The notes beneath the pieces were generated by a model that saw only the letters and a list, made by a program, of their open reading frames with translations, was not told the DNA's origin and made no database searches. A DNA stretch of 64,000 bases from Nesterenkonia sp. (GTDB taxonomy: Bacteria; Actinomycetota; Actinomycetes; Actinomycetales; Micrococcaceae). The translations under genes were made by a program, and so were the position numbers. Below, in pieces: positions 43,758 to 53,322 of this stretch (position 1 is its first letter; every line of letters begins with the position of its first letter). The stretch spans positions 1-64,000 of the forward strand of contig NZ_JAJUJJ010000009.1 of the NCBI RefSeq assembly GCF_029265375.1, in the 5' to 3' direction.

Positions 43758-45599
43758 GTGAGTGAGCTGCTGAGCACCGTGGCACGGTGGATCCAGCTGG
43801 ATCCCGACCCCACCACCCGCACTGAGCTGGAGGAGCTGCTCGACGACGCTGAGCAGAACCAGACCGCCTATGACACCCTGGAGCGGCTGTTCGCTGGACG
43901 GCTGGCCTTCGGAACCGCGGGTCTGCGCGCTGAGCTGGGGGCCGGGCCCATGCGCATGAACCGACTGGTGGTCAGGCAGACCGCCACGGGTCTGCTGCGC
44001 TATGCCGAAGCACAGCTGCGCCAGGCTCACCAGCAGATCGACAACCCGCATGATGCAGAGGGTTCGCGGGCCCGCAGGATCGCGATCGGCTTCGACGCCC
44101 GGCACCAGTCGGACCAGTTCGCCTATGAGACGGCCGAGATCTTCCGCGACGCCGGCTGGGAGGTTCACCTCTTCGACCGGCCGGGCCCCACGCCGCTGCT
44201 GGCGCGCCAGGTGATGGTGCTCGACGCCGAGATCGGTGTGATGGTCACCGCCAGCCACAATCCGCCGCAGGACAACGGGTACAAGGTCTACCTCGGCGGA
44301 GAGCTCTCCCGCTATCTGGAGCCGGACGGTCAGGGTGTGGGCGCGCAGATCGTCTCACCGGTGGATCAGCAGATCGCAGCCACGATCGCCGAGGCGGTCG
44401 AGGCCGACTTCGCCGCGGACTCCCCCACACCTGCGGCAGCCCCCAGCCCGGAGGTCCCCCTGCCCTCAGGGGTGGAGACGATCGGCGAGCAGGCCAGGAT
44501 CGACTTCCAGCGTGAGGCGCTGCAGCTGCTGGATCAGCAGAACTACCCCCACCGGGACCTGCGGGTGGTCTACACCGCGATGCACGGAGTGGGCGGCCAG
44601 GCGGTGACCGATCTGCTCCATGCTGCCGGCTTCGCCGAGGTGTTCCCGGTGGCCGAGCAGTTCGAACCCGATCCGGAGTTCCCCACCGCCGAGTTCCCCA
44701 ATCCCGAGGAGGCCGGCGCCCTGGACCTGGCGCTGCAGGCTGCCGCGGATCACGACGCCGACCTGGTGCTGGCCAATGATCCCGACGCCGACAGGCTCTC
44801 TGCGGCTGTCTATGACGACTCGGCAGGATCCTGGCGGCAGCTCAGCGGAGATGAGATGGGAGCCCTGCTGGGACGCCACATCATCGACCGGGGGCCGCTG
44901 CGAACCGGATGGCAGACCGCTGCGGGCCAAGACCGTCCGGTGATCGCCAACTCGGTGGTCTCCTCCCGGCTGCTGGGCAAGCTGTGCGAATCCCGCGGGA
45001 TCGGGCACGAAGAGACGCTGACCGGTTTCAAATGGTTGGCGCGGGTCCCCAATATCGTCTTCGGGTATGAGGAGGCCATCGGATTCGATGTGGACCCCGT
45101 CCACGTGCGCGACAAGGATGGTGTCTCTGCCGCGCTGATCTTCTGCGAGCTCATCGCCGATCTGAAGGCCAAGGGCAAGACCGCGCTGGACGCGCTGGAT
45201 GAGATCGCCGCCGAGGCGGGAGTGCATGTCACTGGGCAGGTCACGGTGCGTGTTGAGGATCTCAGCCAGCTCGGAGAGGTCACTGCGGCCCTGCGCGCCG
45301 CTCCCCCTGAGCGGATCGCAGGCTCGGCGGTGGTGGAGACCCTTGACCTGTCGCACCAGCCGCTGCCGGGCCGGGAGTTCACTGAGGCGAAGTCCACCGA
45401 CGCGCTGATCTACCTCACCGAGGCCGGCGACCGGGTGATCGTCCGGCCCTCGGGCACCGAACCGAAGGTCAAATGCTATCTGGAGGCGGTGGCCGAGCCC
45501 GGATCGGCCGATCCGCAGGAGGTATCCTCGGCCCGGCGCAGCGCCGCGCAGCGGCTGGAGGAGCTGCGCTCCGCTATGGAATCCGTCCTGACCGCCTGA
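43758..45599 (+). CDS. Phosphohexomutase / phosphopentomutase-like enzyme (PmmB type)
   Basis: 613 residues of the alpha-D-phosphohexomutase superfamily. The phospho-serine is in MVTASHNPPQDNGYKVY near 162, the metal loop is DPDADRLSAAV near 340, the sugar loop is FGYEEAIGFDV near 436 and the phosphate loop is RPSGTEPKVKCYLE near 559. The start is GTG at 43758 after GAAGGAG. Between PNP and deoC it most likely converts (deoxy)ribose-1-phosphate to the 5-phosphate, as some members of this long subgroup do. Glucose-phosphate activity is the alternative. Confidence 0.87.
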   Translation: MSELLSTVARWIQLDPDPTTRTELEELLDDAEQNQTAYDTLERLFAGRLAFGTAGLRAELGAGPMRMNRLVVRQTATGLLRYAEAQLRQAHQQIDNPHDAEGSRARRIAIGFDARHQSDQFAYETAEIFRDAGWEVHLFDRPGPTPLLARQVMVLDAEIGVMVTASHNPPQDNGYKVYLGGELSRYLEPDGQGVGAQIVSPVDQQIAATIAEAVEADFAADSPTPAAAPSPEVPLPSGVETIGEQARIDFQREALQLLDQQNYPHRDLRVVYTAMHGVGGQAVTDLLHAAGFAEVFPVAEQFEPDPEFPTAEFPNPEEAGALDLALQAAADHDADLVLANDPDADRLSAAVYDDSAGSWRQLSGDEMGALLGRHIIDRGPLRTGWQTAAGQDRPVIANSVVSSRLLGKLCESRGIGHEETLTGFKWLARVPNIVFGYEEAIGFDVDPVHVRDKDGVSAALIFCELIADLKAKGKTALDALDEIAAEAGVHVTGQVTVRVEDLSQLGEVTAALRAAPPERIAGSAVVETLDLSHQPLPGREFTEAKSTDALIYLTEAGDRVIVRPSGTEPKVKCYLEAVAEPGSADPQEVSSARRSAAQRLEELRSAMESVLTA

Positions 45600-45639
45600 G
45601 ACGCCCGCACCCTAAGACTGGCACGCCTGAGAGGAAAAG

Positions 45640-46335
45640 ATGAACAGCCCCACTGCGGCCCAACTGGCCGGAATGATCGACCACACGGCCCTGAAGCCGG
45701 ACACTGACGAGGCCACCGTCCGCCGCGTGTGCTCCGAAGCGGCGGAGCATGCCTTCGCCGCCGTGTGCATCAACCCCCGGTGGGTGCCGTTGACCGTGCA
45801 GCTGCTGGCCGGCACCGGCGTGAAGACCTGCACAGTGGTGGGCTTCCCGCTGGGGGCCAGCACCACCGCAGCGAAGGTGGTCGAAGCTCGGGAGGCCGCC
45901 GCGGCAGGGGCGGAGGAGATCGACATGGTCGTGGACATCGCAGACGCCAATGCCGGTGATGCTGAGGCCGTGCGCGCCCAGATCGCCGCGGTGGCCGAGG
46001 CTGCCCACGCCGGCGGAGCGCTGCTGAAGGTGATTCTGGAGACTGCGCTGCTCAGCCAGGAGGCCAAGGCCCTGGTGTGCCGGGCGGCCGAGGCGGCCGG
46101 AGCCGACTTTGTGAAGACCTCCACCGGCTTCGCCGGCGGCGGAGCCACAGTGGAAGACATTGAGCTGATGCAATCTCTGGTCGGCGGACGCCTGGGGATC
46201 AAGGCCTCCGGCGGGGTGCGCACCTACCAGGATGCGGCCGCCATGGTCGCAGCCGGTGCCACACGCATCGGCGCCAGCGCCTCGCTTGATATTGTGGGGG
46301 CAGGAAACGGCACCTCAGGCGCGGCCGGCTACTGA
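45640..46335 (+). CDS. deoC: Deoxyribose-phosphate aldolase
   Basis: 231 residues. It splits deoxyribose-5-phosphate into glyceraldehyde-3-phosphate and acetaldehyde. TIM-barrel motifs: MIDHTALKPD, AAVCINPRWV, TVVGFPLGAS, EEIDMVVDI, LKVILETALL, the Schiff-base lysine in ADFVKTSTGFA and the second lysine in GIKASGGVRT. GAGAGGAAAAG precedes the ATG. It ends the nucleoside catabolic run started by the phosphorylase. Confidence 0.95.
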   Translation: MNSPTAAQLAGMIDHTALKPDTDEATVRRVCSEAAEHAFAAVCINPRWVPLTVQLLAGTGVKTCTVVGFPLGASTTAAKVVEAREAAAAGAEEIDMVVDIADANAGDAEAVRAQIAAVAEAAHAGGALLKVILETALLSQEAKALVCRAAEAAGADFVKTSTGFAGGGATVEDIELMQSLVGGRLGIKASGGVRTYQDAAAMVAAGATRIGASASLDIVGAGNGTSGAAGY

Positions 46336-46374
46336 GCCGCCGCCCACCACAACGTTGAAAGACAGGCGCACCGC

Positions 46375-46707
46375 ATGATTGATGCAAAGGGTCAGGTCAA
46401 GGCTTACTCAGGCCAGGGCCACTTCCTCGGCAACCTCGTCGCATTCCTCTTCGTCTTCGGGCTGCTGCTCGGCGCGGTCATCGCTCTGAACTTCTGGGAT
46501 CTGGATCAGGTGTGGCTGCCCGGCGCGCTGTTCCTGGGTCTCTACACCGCCGCCTTCCTGGTGGCCAAGGAGGTCGTGGGCCGCTCTGACACCCTGGAGG
46601 AGCAGCAGCTCCACGGTGAGCACGGAGAGCCGCTGGACGCTATGGCCTCCCGGGAGGCTGAGTCGAGTGCTCCCCGCAGAGAGCGCAAGGCCTCGGCCCA
46701 GCACTGA
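46375..46707 (+). CDS. Small membrane protein with two helices
   Basis: 110 residues. Helices at about 20-42 and 50-66 (HFLGNLVAFLFVFGLLLGAV; LPGALFLGLYTAAFLVA) resemble a NADH-ubiquinone oxidoreductase-like or DUF-type small membrane protein, but no firm family. The tail is polar and charged. It follows deoC by 39 bases. Its stop overlaps a CTG that could start the next gene. Confidence 0.65.
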   Translation: MIDAKGQVKAYSGQGHFLGNLVAFLFVFGLLLGAVIALNFWDLDQVWLPGALFLGLYTAAFLVAKEVVGRSDTLEEQQLHGEHGEPLDAMASREAESSAPRRERKASAQH

Positions 46708-46718
46708 GGGGCGTCGCC

Positions 46719-47726
46719 CTGAGACCTGCTGCCCGGAATCTGGGCATCGATCTGCTGCGGGTCATCTCCGTAGCGGCCGTCGTCGTCGGCCATGCCTGGC
46801 CGTTCATGCCGGGCGAGGAGTACCTGCAGATCTGGCGGATGCCGCTGTTCTTCTTCCTCTCGGGCTACTTCCTCTCAGTCACCCGCACTTTCGGCGGCGA
46901 GCTGAGCACCCGGTGGCGCACCTTGGGCATCCCCTATCTGGTGTGGCTGGTGGTGCTCAGCGCCCTGGTGATCGGGCACCATTTCACGCCCTGGCCCTTT
47001 GAGGACACCTGGGCCACAGTCACCGGGGCGCTCATCGGCGGCGGGCGGACCGATATGCCGTTCTTGGCGTTCTGGTTCATCTCGGTGCTGTTCGTCGCCG
47101 CGCTGCTGGTCCGGCTGCTGGTGCAGCTTCCCTGGTGGGTTCAGGCGGCTGCCGCGGTGGCGGGCCTCTGGCTGGCCGAGACGCCCGATTCAGCGATGTC
47201 CTACACCGTGCTGGGAGTGGGCCTGGCTCCTGCGTGCGCGGCCTATATGCTGGCCGGCTTCTGGTTCCGACGGTTCTCCGAAACGGCCGCGGGCTCCCGT
47301 GCGGTGCGGTCAGTGTGGGGCGGGCCGGCCGGGGTGGCCCTGATCGCCGTCGGCATCGGCTCAGTGGCGCTGGGCGCGGAGAGCATGAACATGAAATGGT
47401 CCGGCTTCGGCACGTTCCTGCTCTCCCCTGCCCTGGCGGTGCTGATCTGTGTGGGGCTGACCATCCTGTTCGGCACCTGGGCCGAGGCAGGTGTGCGTGC
47501 GGTTCCGGCCGCCGGGTCGGTGATCTCGCAGCTGGTGCGCACCGGGACCTTGGTGGTCTTCCTCCACCCCTACATCCTGTTCGTGATCTGGGGCGCGGTG
47601 CAGGCCCCGCCGGTGCGGGTGCTGATCGCGCTGGTGGTGTGCTGGTCCCTGGGAGTGGTGGTCAACCGCACCCGGCTCAGCCCCTATCTGACCGGGCTGC
47701 CCCGCCCGGCTGGCGCTAGGGCTTGA
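46719..47726 (+). CDS. Acyltransferase 3 family membrane protein, probable CTG start
   Basis: About 335 residues, ten helices. It transfers acyl groups to sugars or envelope polymers. The family N-terminus reads LGIDLLRVISVAAVVVGHAW with the catalytic-type histidine. That segment lies upstream of the first ATG (46806), in a frame with no ATG, GTG or TTG before it. CTG at 46719 has GAGGGG about eight bases upstream. CTG at 46704 forms a CTGA overlap with the previous stop. If translation began at 46806, the first helix and the histidine would be lost. The end overlaps mfd by 11 bp tail to tail. Confidence 0.72.
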   Translation: MRPAARNLGIDLLRVISVAAVVVGHAWPFMPGEEYLQIWRMPLFFFLSGYFLSVTRTFGGELSTRWRTLGIPYLVWLVVLSALVIGHHFTPWPFEDTWATVTGALIGGGRTDMPFLAFWFISVLFVAALLVRLLVQLPWWVQAAAAVAGLWLAETPDSAMSYTVLGVGLAPACAAYMLAGFWFRRFSETAAGSRAVRSVWGGPAGVALIAVGIGSVALGAESMNMKWSGFGTFLLSPALAVLICVGLTILFGTWAEAGVRAVPAAGSVISQLVRTGTLVVFLHPYILFVIWGAVQAPPVRVLIALVVCWSLGVVVNRTRLSPYLTGLPRPAGARA

Positions 47727-50700
47727 ACAGCGCCTCGTAGACGCCTGTGAGCCACGCCAGCAGAGCCTGGTCGGCCAGCTCCTCACCGCCGATGCGGGCG
47801 GTGGTCGGCTTGGGCAGCAGCACCTGCTTCAGCGAGCGCCGGTGCTGGCCGGAGTACATCCGCTCCATCCGCAGCTGCCGGGATTCGGGAAGCTCCTCAA
47901 CCGGTGCGAAGCGGATGAACTTGCCCTGGACCCCCACATCGGTGATGCCCACCTCGCGCACGCGGTTGCGGAACCGGGAGACCTCCGCCAGGTTCTGCGC
48001 CGGCTCAGGCAGCTCTCCGTAGCGGTCAGTCCATTCGGCGACGACGTCGTCGACCTTCTCATCGGTGTCGGCCGCGGCGAGTTTTCGGTATCCCTCCAGC
48101 CGCAGCGGTTCGCTGGGCACGTAGTCGGAGGGCAGATGAGCGTTGATCGGCAGCTCGATCTTGACCTCCTGGGTGTGGCGGTCCTCCTCGCCCCGGTAGT
48201 CGGCCACAGCTTCGCCGACCATCCGCAGGTACAGGTCGAAGCCCACACCTTCGATGTGGCCGGACTGTTCGCCGCCGAGCAGATTGCCGGCCCCGCGCAG
48301 CTGCAGGTCCTTCTTGGCCAGTTGGAACCCGGCCCCCAGCTCATTGTGGGCGGCCACGGCCTTCAGCCGTTCCAGCGCGTCCTCCCCCAGCGGCTTCTCC
48401 GCCGGGTACAGGAAGTAGGCGTAGGCGCGCTCCCGGGATCGGCCGACGCGTCCGCGCAGCTGGTGCAGCTGGGAGAGGCCGAAGGCTGAGGCGCGGTCGA
48501 CGATCAGCGTATTGGCGTTCGAGATGTCCAGGCCGGTCTCGATGATGGTGGTGGAGACCAGCACATCGAAGCGCCGCTCCCAGAAGTCCTGAACGATCCG
48601 CTCCAGCTGGGTCTCGCTCATCTGTCCGTGGGCGACCTCTACGCGGGCTTCGGGCACCAGTTCGCGCACCCGCGCGGCAACCCGGTCGATGTCGGCCACC
48701 CGGTTGTGGACGTAGAAGACCTGCCCTTCACGCATCAGCTCGCGGCGGATCGCGGCCGAGACCTGCTTATCGGTATAGGGTCCCACATAGGTGAGCACCG
48801 GGTGACGCTCCTCCGGCGGGGTGTTCAGCTCAGAGGTCTCGCGGATTCCGGCCAGCGACATCTCAAGGGTGCGCGGGATGGGAGTGGCGGTCATGGCCAG
48901 CACATCCACATTCGTGCGCATCTTCTTCAGCTGCTCCTTGTGCTCCACACCGAAGCGCTGCTCCTCATCGATGATCACCAGGCCCAGGTCCTTGAACTGA
49001 ACCTCTCTGCCCAGCAGCCGGTGGGTCCCGATGACGACGTCGATGGTTCCTTCGCGCAGCCCCTGCAGCACCTCCTTGGACTCCTTGGCGGTCTGGAACC
49101 GGGACAGCGCCCGGACCCGCACGGGGAAGCCTGCATAGCGTTCGGTGAAGGTCTCGTAGTGCTGGGAGACCAGCAGCGTGGTGGGCACCAGCACCGCCAC
49201 CTGCTTGCCGTCCTGCACTGCTTTGAACGCGGCTCGGATGGCGATCTCGGTCTTGCCGAAGCCCACATCCCCGGAGATCAGCCGGTCCATGGGCACCTCG
49301 GCCTCCATATCCCGCTTGACCTCCTCCATGGCGGTCAGCTGGTCCGGGGTCTCCACATAGGGGAAGGCGTCCTCAAGCTCGGCCTGCCAGGGGGTGTCCG
49401 GGGCGAAGGCGTGTCCGCGGGAGGCCATGCGGGCGGCGTAGAGGCGGATCAGCTCTGCGGCGATCTCCTTGACGGCTCTGCGGGCCTTGCGCTTGGTGGC
49501 CGCCCAGTCGGAGCCGCCCATCTTGGAGAGCTTCGGTTCGTCTCCGCCTACGTACTGGGAGACCTGGTCCAGCTGGTCGGTGGGCACCATCAGCCGGTCC
49601 TTCGGCGCCCCGCGCTTGGAGGAGGCGTATTCCAGCACCATGTATTCACGCATACCGGCGGTGCCGGCGCGGATGGCCTGCGGGGATCCGACCGGCCGCT
49701 GGATGAGTTCCACGAACTGGCCGATGCCGTGCTGCTCGTGGACCACATAGTCGCCCTTGGTCAGGGAGAGCGGATCCACAGGGTTCTTCTTCCGGCGGGT
49801 GGCGCGCTTGGCGCCGGCACGTGAGTCCTGCCGGATGGAGCGGCCCAGCATCTCGGATTCGGTCAGCAGCGCCAGCTGCAGCGAATCCAGCGCGAAGCCT
49901 TGGGACGCATTGGCGGTGGTCACGGTGACAGTACCGGGCGTCGGGGCGTCGGTGAGGCTCTCCACCTGCTCATGCGGCACCTCGTGCTCGCCCAGCAGCT
50001 CGGCCACGCGGGCGGCCGAACCGGCACCGCCGGTAGTCACCACCACTGACCATTTGTCGGCGGCCCGGCCGGCCAGGAACTCCATCACCTGCTCCACCGA
50101 GCCGCGGTAGCCGATCGGCTCGCGGGAATCCACGGAGATCACATCGGCGTCCTGCTCCAGCTCCTCGTCCACGCCCAGGGAGGTGAGCGACCACCACCCG
50201 GCGCCGTGCTCCAAGGAAGCGTCCCGGGTTTCGGCCAGGGAGGCGAAGGCTCCGGTCCGCAGACTGGTCAGCTCCTGGTCGGTGACATCGATGGGTGCCG
50301 CCGCCCCGTCGGAGGTGGCCTGCCAGGCCGCGGCCAGGAACTCCTCATTGGTGGCAGCCAGGTCGTGGGCGCGGGCCCGGACCTTCTCCGGCTCCACCAC
50401 CACGGTCAGGGAGCCGGCGGGAAGCTCGGAGACCAGCGGCACCATCTGCTCGGCCAGCACCGGGGTCAGCGACTCCATGCCCTCCACCGCCTGGTGCTGA
50501 CTGATCTTCTCCAGCATGTCCACTGCATGGGGCATGCTGGGCATCAGGGACTTGGCACGCTCGGCGATCTGGTCGGTGATCAGCAGTTCTCGGCAGGGTA
50601 CGGCCTGCACTGTGGTGGGTGGCTCCTCGGCATCCACCGAGAGCTGGTCGGCCACCGAGAAGTGCCGCATCTGCTCCACTTCGTCGCCGAAGAACTCGAC

Positions 50701-51333
50701 GCGGACCGGGTGGGTCTCATTCGGGGGGAAGACATCCAGAATGCCGCCGCGGACGGCGAACTCGCCGCGCCGGGTGACCATGTCCACCCGGTGGTAGGCG
50801 GCAGCGGACAGCCGGGAGACCACATCGTCGAACTCGTAGAACTCACCGGTGGTCAGCGTGACCGGCTCCAGGTCGCCCAGGCCTGCCACGATGGGCTGGA
50901 TAACCGCGCGGATGGGGGCGACGACCACGTCGAGCCGGCCGGCCTGCTCCGGATGGGCGAGCCGGCGCAGCACGCCCAGCCGACGGCCGACCGTGTCTGA
51001 GCGCGGGGAGAGCCGCTCATGCGGGAGCGTCTCCCATGACGGGAAGTGGGCCACCTCGGCTTCGGGGGCGAAGGCGGACAGGGAGGTCTGCAGCTCTTCT
51101 GCCTCCCGGTCGGTGGCGGTGACCGCCAGCACTGTACCGCCCGGGGCCTGACCTGCACCCCGGATGGCCTCGGCGATCTCCGCGATCAGGGCCGGCCGCA
51201 GCCCGGAGGTGGCCCCGATCTGCAGCTCGTCAGTGCGTTCGCCGGCGGGACGGCTCGCCGCTGAGACTACGCGGGAGTACGACGACGCCGCAGACAGCGC
51301 AGTGCGCAGACCCTTCAGAGACACACCAAACAC
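47716..51333 (-). CDS. mfd: Transcription-repair coupling factor Mfd
   Basis: 1205 residues. It removes stalled RNA polymerase and recruits UvrA. The N-terminal UvrB-like module includes RRGEFAVRGGILDVFPP near 187. The RNA-polymerase-interacting domain follows (KGDYVVHEQHGIGQFVEL near 525). The translocase has Walker A ISGDVGFGKTEIAIRAAF near 685, DEEQ box VIIDEEQRFG, ATPIPRTLEMSLAGIR and the TRG region, then the C-terminal D7 domain (ELPINAHLPSDYVP). The start is GTG; 51333 or 51324 are both possible, the latter better spaced from GAGG. Monocistronic. Confidence 0.95.
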   Translation of the reverse strand: MFGVSLKGLRTALSAASSYSRVVSAASRPAGERTDELQIGATSGLRPALIAEIAEAIRGAGQAPGGTVLAVTATDREAEELQTSLSAFAPEAEVAHFPSWETLPHERLSPRSDTVGRRLGVLRRLAHPEQAGRLDVVVAPIRAVIQPIVAGLGDLEPVTLTTGEFYEFDDVVSRLSAAAYHRVDMVTRRGEFAVRGGILDVFPPNETHPVRVEFFGDEVEQMRHFSVADQLSVDAEEPPTTVQAVPCRELLITDQIAERAKSLMPSMPHAVDMLEKISQHQAVEGMESLTPVLAEQMVPLVSELPAGSLTVVVEPEKVRARAHDLAATNEEFLAAAWQATSDGAAAPIDVTDQELTSLRTGAFASLAETRDASLEHGAGWWSLTSLGVDEELEQDADVISVDSREPIGYRGSVEQVMEFLAGRAADKWSVVVTTGGAGSAARVAELLGEHEVPHEQVESLTDAPTPGTVTVTTANASQGFALDSLQLALLTESEMLGRSIRQDSRAGAKRATRRKKNPVDPLSLTKGDYVVHEQHGIGQFVELIQRPVGSPQAIRAGTAGMREYMVLEYASSKRGAPKDRLMVPTDQLDQVSQYVGGDEPKLSKMGGSDWAATKRKARRAVKEIAAELIRLYAARMASRGHAFAPDTPWQAELEDAFPYVETPDQLTAMEEVKRDMEAEVPMDRLISGDVGFGKTEIAIRAAFKAVQDGKQVAVLVPTTLLVSQHYETFTERYAGFPVRVRALSRFQTAKESKEVLQGLREGTIDVVIGTHRLLGREVQFKDLGLVIIDEEQRFGVEHKEQLKKMRTNVDVLAMTATPIPRTLEMSLAGIRETSELNTPPEERHPVLTYVGPYTDKQVSAAIRRELMREGQVFYVHNRVADIDRVAARVRELVPEARVEVAHGQMSETQLERIVQDFWERRFDVLVSTTIIETGLDISNANTLIVDRASAFGLSQLHQLRGRVGRSRERAYAYFLYPAEKPLGEDALERLKAVAAHNELGAGFQLAKKDLQLRGAGNLLGGEQSGHIEGVGFDLYLRMVGEAVADYRGEEDRHTQEVKIELPINAHLPSDYVPSEPLRLEGYRKLAAADTDEKVDDVVAEWTDRYGELPEPAQNLAEVSRFRNRVREVGITDVGVQGKFIRFAPVEELPESRQLRMERMYSGQHRRSLKQVLLPKPTTARIGGEELADQALLAWLTGVYEALFKP

Positions 51334-51349
51334 CTCGCCACACAGGGAC

Positions 51350-51370
51350 CGGGGAGAAAAAGACCTCCCC
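51350..51370 (-). other. Short stem-loop upstream of mfd
   Basis: GGGGAG/CTCCCC arms with an 8-base loop containing TTTTT on the minus strand, between the DedA-like stop and mfd. No T-run follows the stem, so it is not a standard terminator. Confidence 0.3.
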
Positions 51371-51374
51371 TAGG

Positions 51375-52001
51375 TTACCGTGCTGGCAATGGCCTCCCGA
51401 CAACTCCCGCAGAGCGCCCGCCGCAGCTGAGGCGCTGCTCTCTGACCCTGCGCCGAACCGGCACGGTGAGTCCCGCCAGCAGCGCAGCAGCCACACCGGC
51501 CGCCGCGGCCCATGTCGGCAGGGTATGCAGCAGCGTTCCTCCCCCAAGCACCCAGAGCGCGGCCCAGATCAGGGAGCCGGCGGCGGCCAGCAGCAGGAAG
51601 CGCGGGCTGCTGATCCCGGCGGCTCGGGCGGCGAGCGCCGCCGGGGTTCGGGCCCCGGGGAGGAGGCGCAGTCCGGCCACCGCCGCATCGCGTCCGTACC
51701 TCTGGCGCTGCAACCGCTGGGACCACTTGTGGAGCCGCCCGGCAGCATGCGGCTTCTGCCGCATCCTCCGCAGCAGCGGGCCGGCGGCTCGGTGGGTCAG
51801 TGCGTCACCCAGCGTCATTCCTGCCGCGATGGCCACCACCGTGGTCAGCGGCGGGAGCGCCGCGGTGCTGACCAGGGCTGCTGCCGCCAGCGCGGTGGGC
51901 TCAGCCGGCCCCATCGGGATCGCCATCACCACCAGCAGGCTCAGCAGCAGTGCCCAGTGCGGCAGGGCCGGGCTGGAGGTCAGCTCAGACAGCCAGTCCA
52001 T
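51375..52001 (-). CDS. DedA/VTT-like membrane protein
   Basis: 208 residues from ATG at 52001, which lies 17 bp inside the end of the glycosyltransferase gene. Five or so helices. The family-like pieces are MAIPMGPAEPTALAAAALV, GMTLGDALTH, GLRLLPGARTPAALAARAAG (the arginine/proline segment of VTT proteins) and a final helix ending in basic residues. DedA proteins help lipid carrier recycling and membrane stress tolerance. Coupled to a glycosyltransferase, it suggests envelope glycan export. Confidence 0.68.
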   Translation of the reverse strand: MDWLSELTSSPALPHWALLLSLLVVMAIPMGPAEPTALAAAALVSTAALPPLTTVVAIAAGMTLGDALTHRAAGPLLRRMRQKPHAAGRLHKWSQRLQRQRYGRDAAVAGLRLLPGARTPAALAARAAGISSPRFLLLAAAGSLIWAALWVLGGGTLLHTLPTWAAAAGVAAALLAGLTVPVRRRVREQRLSCGGRSAGVVGRPLPAR

Positions 52002-53211
52002 GCAGGCCCTTCCTGCGGTAGACCGGGTCCGCCTCCGCCGCGCTGGTCTGCTGGGCCCCGGTGATGGCATCCCTGTAGTGCTCCAGGAGCAGGTCATTCA
52101 CCGCTGTCCAGGAGGACGAGCCCAGCCCCTGGTGCGCCGCCTGGCCCAGTGACCGGCGCAGCGGGGCGTCCTGGGCCAGTCGGGCCACTGCGGCACGCAG
52201 CTCATCGAGCTTGCCGGGAGCGTAGTGCAGGCCGTTGATCCCGTGTGTGATCCGGTCCTTCAGTCCTCCGGCGCTGGGTCCTACGGCCGGCACCGCCGAG
52301 GCCAGTGCTTCCTGAACGGCCTGGCAGAAGGTCTCCTCGGCCCCGGTGTGCACAAAGATGTCCAGGCTCGCCAGGGTTTGGGCGAGCTGCTCGCCGTGCT
52401 GCTCCCCCAGGAAGAGCGCCCCGGGCAGCAGCTCCTTCAGGGCGCTGCGCTCCGGCCCCTCTCCCACCAGGACCAGTCGGATCCCTGGGATGCCGCTGAT
52501 CGCCTGCAGGTGGTGGAGGTCCTTCTCCCTGGCCAGGCGACCCACATACCCCACCAGGACGTCCCCGGCGCAGCCGCCAGAGGGCTGTGCCAGCAGACGT
52601 GCCCGGAGGGACTCCGAACGGTTCTGCGGGGAGAACCGTGCCGTGTCGACACCTCGGGGCCAGAACCTTAGGCGCGGGATGCCCAGCTCCTGGAGCTGCT
52701 GGATGCTGGCGGCGGAGGGGGCCAGGGTCAGATCAGACTGGATGTGAATGCGCCGCAGCCGGTGGCGGATCAGCGCCTCGGTCGCACGCATCCGGTAGCG
52801 GCGGGCGAAGCCGACCACATCGGTCTGATAGATGCTGACCACGGGGATCTGCATGCTGTTGGCAGCCCGGACCGCTGCGTAGCCCAGCACGAACGGGGAG
52901 GCCACATGAACCACGTCTGGGCGGAATTCGGCCATCAGGCCCCGAAGCCTGCGGCGGGTGGCCATGCCGACGGTGAAACCGTCATAGCCGGGAAGGTCCA
53001 GGCCCCCAACTCGGTGCACCGGGGCGCCCGCGTACTGCGCAGGTCCGGTCGGGGCGATCACCGCAGCTGTGTGTCCGCGCTGGGCCAGATGCTCCAGGAC
53101 TCGGCAGACGGAATTCGTGACCCCGTTGGTCTGCGGCAGAAAAGATTCGGTGACCACCAGCACGCGCAGGGACCGGCAGGCCAGCAGTTCTGAAGGAGGA
53201 GTTTCTCGCAT
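51985..53211 (-). CDS. GT4 glycosyltransferase, MgtA-like alpha-mannosyltransferase type
   Basis: 408 residues. The N-terminal acceptor domain has LRVLVVTESFLPQTNGVTNS and PDVVHVASPFVLGYAA. The C-terminal donor domain has VGYVGRLAREKDLHHL, RLVLVGEGPERSAL and the EX7E-type motif HTGAEETFCQAVQEALASAVP. Closest familiar proteins are actinobacterial mannosyltransferases that build glycolipids and lipomannan-like polymers. The inverted repeat at 53289 lies 78 bases upstream. Confidence 0.88.
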   Translation of the reverse strand: MRETPPSELLACRSLRVLVVTESFLPQTNGVTNSVCRVLEHLAQRGHTAAVIAPTGPAQYAGAPVHRVGGLDLPGYDGFTVGMATRRRLRGLMAEFRPDVVHVASPFVLGYAAVRAANSMQIPVVSIYQTDVVGFARRYRMRATEALIRHRLRRIHIQSDLTLAPSAASIQQLQELGIPRLRFWPRGVDTARFSPQNRSESLRARLLAQPSGGCAGDVLVGYVGRLAREKDLHHLQAISGIPGIRLVLVGEGPERSALKELLPGALFLGEQHGEQLAQTLASLDIFVHTGAEETFCQAVQEALASAVPAVGPSAGGLKDRITHGINGLHYAPGKLDELRAAVARLAQDAPLRRSLGQAAHQGLGSSSWTAVNDLLLEHYRDAITGAQQTSAAEADPVYRRKGLHGLAV

Positions 53212-53288
53212 ACCTTCACGCTATGGAGGCCCGGAACTGCGCGGAATCCAGCTGCCTGCCGGTATCCAAGAGGATCCCTGCAGTCCTT

Positions 53289-53307
53289 CGGTGGAGGAAA
53301 CTGCACC
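53289..53307. promoter_or_regulatory. Inverted-repeat site upstream of the glycosyltransferase
   Basis: CGGTGGAGGAAACTGCACC matches the site at 56197-56215 at 17 of 19 bases. It is likely the binding site of a shared regulator. Confidence 0.55.
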
Positions 53308-53322
53308 CTGGCTTTCCGCGGT

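Noticed and set aside
51350..51370. Rho-independent terminator before mfd
   Set aside because: Stem present, but the T-run is in the loop and not after the stem.
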